Assembly (NCBI GenBank): GCA_030042765.1
Contig: JASHZA010000416.1
Coordinates: 1-8,192, forward strand
Source of the DNA: Candidatus Binataceae bacterium
Lineage (GTDB): Bacteria; Desulfobacterota; Binatia; Binatales; Binataceae
DNA: 8,192 nt
Direction: 5' to 3'
Part shown: piece by piece, positions 6,319 to 8,192 of the stretch
Numbering within the stretch: the stretch's first letter is position 1
Layout: each line of letters starts with the position of its first letter
The notes under the pieces: generated by a model
What the model saw: the letters and a program-made list of their open reading frames with translations, nothing else
Databases searched by the model: none
What the model was told of the DNA's origin: nothing
Program-made: the position numbers and the translations under genes

Positions 6319-6479
6319 TTCGCTCCGGTGCACCAACGCCGCCTCTGATACGCTCGAGGCATATTGGAGTTTCTTCGCCGGACCCTCCTTTTGTGTCGGC
6401 TTGAGGATGGTTTCCGCGTCATCGCACGCTTATTATCATCCGCGCGCGACGAATTAATCCGTGGAGGGCCGTCTCAGAC

Positions 6480-8006
6480 ATGAAGATCTGTCCGCGATGT
6501 GGCAAGCAATTTCCCGATGCGGAGCGATTTTGCGAGATCGATGGGACCGCGCTCGTCGCCGGCAGCGGCCCGGGCGCAGGCCCGCGAGCGACGACGGTGA
6601 TGCCGACGACTCCGGGGCAGACCGCAGAAGCCGAACCGATCGAATGCCCACGATGCGGCGGCAAGGCACAGCCGGGCGAATTGATTTGTAACTTTTGCGG
6701 AGCTCAGCTTGCACCCGCGCCGCCTCCTGCGGAACCACCCTCTTCAGGTCCATCGGCAACCCGCGTCACCCTGGAGAACTTTTCTCCTGGGCAAGAACGG
6801 ATGGGTCCCCGTGAAATCGGTACTGAAGCACCGCTCCCATCCGCGGGCCTGGAGGAAGAAAATGGAGGACGCCGAATTTTAAGCGTCCTCGGCTTTTCCA
6901 TCGCCGCCATCCTCGCTCTGGTCGGCGGTGCATGGCTCGCGCTCTACCTGAGCGGTAAGCATCCAGCGACACCGGTTGCGAAGGAGACGGCCTCGCCCTC
7001 TCCGGCGGCCGCCGGTCCAACCGTAGAGTTGGCCAAAACCATCTCAATCCAGATCGCGGGCGACCTCGCTGGTGCGCTGTTCCGCGACAAGGATTCGATG
7101 AGCAAGGTTTTCGAAAGCAACAAGGCGGGCTTGCTCGATGCCTATCGGCATGAACTTGCGTCCGACAGCACGCTGCGCGATGGAATGGTCGTTAGGCTGC
7201 ATATCGTGGCCGACGGCAGCGTCAGTCAGAGCACGGTTGTTACTTCAACTGCGGCAAATCCTAGTCTGGACGCCGCGGTCGTCACGGCGATGAGCGGATG
7301 GAAGTTTGCTCCAGCCAGCAGCACCGGCGTGGACACCGACTTTCCGATTGTCTTCGCGACCGACGCTGCCGATGCAGGCGCGATCGAATCCAATCTGAAC
7401 ACCAAACTCGCGAGCCTCGGACCCAGCGCGGTGCCGGAGTATCCACCGACCACCGCGATCGCCGCCACGCCGACCGCTTCGCCTGAAGTCGCGGGGATCC
7501 CTTCGGCAGTTGCGCCGATCGCGACGCCCACGCCTGCGCACCGTCACCGGCCGCCTCCGGTCGTGGCATCTGTGCCCAAGCCCCCGAAGCTTTCTCTGCT
7601 GACGCGCGTAAATGAGGAATTGGGGGCTAACCGCAAGCTTCGCCGGGTCCATGCCTATACCACCGGCGGCACCGTCACGTTGTATGGCAAAGTATTCGAC
7701 GACAACGACAAGATGCTCGCAGAACGGACCGCTCGCCACGTTAGCGGAGTAACGGGCGTGGTCAACAATTTGACGACCGACACTCAGGAATGGGCGCAAA
7801 ACCAAGCTCGCATTCAGCAGGAGTTACAGAACGCGGGGCTGACTGGCGTTACCGTGAAAGTTATCGGTAACAGTGCCTACCTCAGCGGCGAGGTCAAGAG
7901 CGATCTCGATAGGCAACGCGCCGCTACCATCACGGAAGCAAGCGCCCCGGTGAAGGTGCGCGAGAACCTCATTCGTGTCGCCATTGGCAGCATCTTCAGT
8001 CCCTAG
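6480..8006 (+). CDS. Zinc-ribbon, single-pass membrane protein with AgmX/TonB-like domain and two BON domains
   Basis: The 508-residue product is a multidomain envelope protein of unknown role. The N-terminus has two short zinc-ribbon motifs: CPRCG...FCEIDG (C4, C7, C18, with D21 in place of a fourth cysteine) and CPRCG...CNFCG (C56, C59, C70, C73). A Pro/Ala/Gly-rich linker follows, then one hydrophobic helix (about 133-157) preceded by RR, so the ribbons should be cytoplasmic and the remainder periplasmic. Residues about 183-293 (VVRLHIVADGSVSQSTVV...LDAAVVTAMSGWKFAP) match the AgmX/PglI group of TonB-C-like domains. A Pro/Ala/Thr-rich linker (about 315-370, HRHRPPP) leads to two BON domains, about 372-434 (VTLYGKV...GVTGVVNNL) and 438-502 (AYLSGEV...VRENLIRVAIG). 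BON domains are associated with phospholipid or peptidoglycan surfaces. ATG 6480 has GGAGGG 11 nt upstream, a rather long spacing. The gene appears monocistronic and ends before a hairpin. The architecture is confident; the function is not known. Confidence 0.85.
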   Translation: MKICPRCGKQFPDAERFCEIDGTALVAGSGPGAGPRATTVMPTTPGQTAEAEPIECPRCGGKAQPGELICNFCGAQLAPAPPPAEPPSSGPSATRVTLENFSPGQERMGPREIGTEAPLPSAGLEEENGGRRILSVLGFSIAAILALVGGAWLALYLSGKHPATPVAKETASPSPAAAGPTVELAKTISIQIAGDLAGALFRDKDSMSKVFESNKAGLLDAYRHELASDSTLRDGMVVRLHIVADGSVSQSTVVTSTAANPSLDAAVVTAMSGWKFAPASSTGVDTDFPIVFATDAADAGAIESNLNTKLASLGPSAVPEYPPTTAIAATPTASPEVAGIPSAVAPIATPTPAHRHRPPPVVASVPKPPKLSLLTRVNEELGANRKLRRVHAYTTGGTVTLYGKVFDDNDKMLAERTARHVSGVTGVVNNLTTDTQEWAQNQARIQQELQNAGLTGVTVKVIGNSAYLSGEVKSDLDRQRAATITEASAPVKVRENLIRVAIGSIFSP

Positions 8007-8032
8007 CTCGGTCCTCACGCGCCGTTGATACA

Positions 8033-8050
8033 CCGGGCTCGCCCGGATTT
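8033..8050 (+). terminator. Terminator-like hairpin after the zinc-ribbon/BON gene
   Basis: CCGGG (8033-8037) pairs with CCCGG (8042-8046) around a CTCG tetraloop (8038-8041), followed by ATTTAT. It lies 26 bases after the stop codon at 8006. The stem is short and the T-run weak, so the call rests mainly on position. Confidence 0.4.
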
Positions 8051-8079
8051 ATGCGCAGACGGTGATTACACGGTCGTTC

Positions 8080-8090
8080 GCATAATATGC
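8080..8090. repeat. 11-bp palindrome upstream of the right-edge promoter
   Basis: GCATAATATGC is a perfect odd palindrome (arms GCATA/TATGC around a central A) centred 15 bp upstream of the -35 at 8100. It may be an activator or repressor site, or chance in an A/T-rich patch. Confidence 0.3.
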
Positions 8091-8099
8091 CACGCGCTA

Positions 8100-8129
8100 T
8101 TGACAATGTTGGAACACAACAGGTATATG
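8100..8129 (+). promoter_or_regulatory. Sigma70-type promoter for the gene entering at the right edge
   Basis: A perfect TTGACA (-35, 8100-8105) is followed after 18 bp by TATATG (8124-8129, 4 of 6; with a 17-bp spacer the hexamer would be GTATAT). The predicted start near 8136 leaves about 50 nt of leader before the ATG at 8185. It drives rightward and lies just after a terminator-like hairpin, as expected for a new transcription unit. Confidence 0.6.
8107..8121. promoter_or_regulatory. Inverted repeat inside the promoter spacer, possible operator
   Basis: TGTTG (8107-8111) and CAACA (8117-8121) are perfect inverted 5-bp arms separated by GAACA. The whole 15-bp element lies between the -35 and -10 hexamers. 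A repressor bound there would block RNA polymerase. Family unknown. Confidence 0.4.
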
Positions 8130-8184
8130 ACTCGACAGAGAGTGTTTACCGCCTTTTTTCTCCGCGAGGAGGTTCCCATCACAA

Positions 8185-8192
8185 ATGCCAGA
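8185..8192 (+). CDS. Possible gene start, cut by window end
   Basis: ATG CCA GA at the very end follows a strong Shine-Dalgarno GAGGAGG (8166-8172), though the spacing of 12 nt is long. With the promoter at 8100 this looks like the start of a new gene, but only two full codons are visible and nothing can be said of the product. Confidence 0.4.

Noticed and set aside
6286..6479. tRNA(Sec) or other small RNA gene between dodecin and the zinc-ribbon gene
   Set aside because: No acceptor/T-arm pairing or GTTC-type T-loop pattern found; only the short 7-bp hairpin is present.

Overview
This window comes from a GC-rich (about 60 % by eye) bacterial chromosome of Gram-negative type: it encodes a DsbD-family reductant conduit and a TonB/AgmX-like envelope protein. 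Housekeeping content (gyrB, selA, dodecin) and strong third-position GC bias argue for core chromosome, and I see no transposase, integrase, phage gene or CRISPR array. The mix of genes, including the CxxC...CxxD zinc ribbons, fits deltaproteobacterial-type lineages, Acidobacteriota or Binatota. That taxonomic guess is weak.

Layout. The left edge (minus strand) holds the first 27 codons of gyrB, followed by its promoter. A stretch of about 380 bases (84-463) has no convincing gene. Next comes a minus-strand set, read right to left: a RibBA-like protein (start 4309), a DsbD-type thiol:disulfide reductase (start 3050) and a TenA/CADD-like iron-redox protein (start 1156). The last two overlap by 17 bp. 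A divergent intergenic region (4310-4548) carries a probable minus-strand promoter, a pair of 18-bp direct repeats with a 22-bp period, and a -10-like element placed so that selA could be leaderless. The plus strand then carries selA (selenocysteine synthase), a dodecin (flavin-binding storage protein) and a zinc-ribbon/TM/AgmX/BON-BON envelope protein. The right edge has a terminator-like hairpin, a good sigma70-type promoter with an inverted repeat in its spacer, and a strong Shine-Dalgarno before a possible new gene cut by the window end.

Most notable observation. The RibBA-like protein is degenerate in both halves. Its cyclohydrolase-II half lacks all three zinc cysteines, as in the described RibBX variant. 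Its RibB half has also lost the two histidines expected in the DHBP-synthase active site (PGH to PGY, GHTE to GQTE). It may therefore be a pseudoenzyme or a repurposed flavin-pathway protein. It shares a neighbourhood with a flavin-sequestering dodecin and two redox proteins (DsbD and the iron-redox-like protein), so a flavin/redox theme is possible but unproven. No complete novel system is evident; the rest of the window is largely ordinary.
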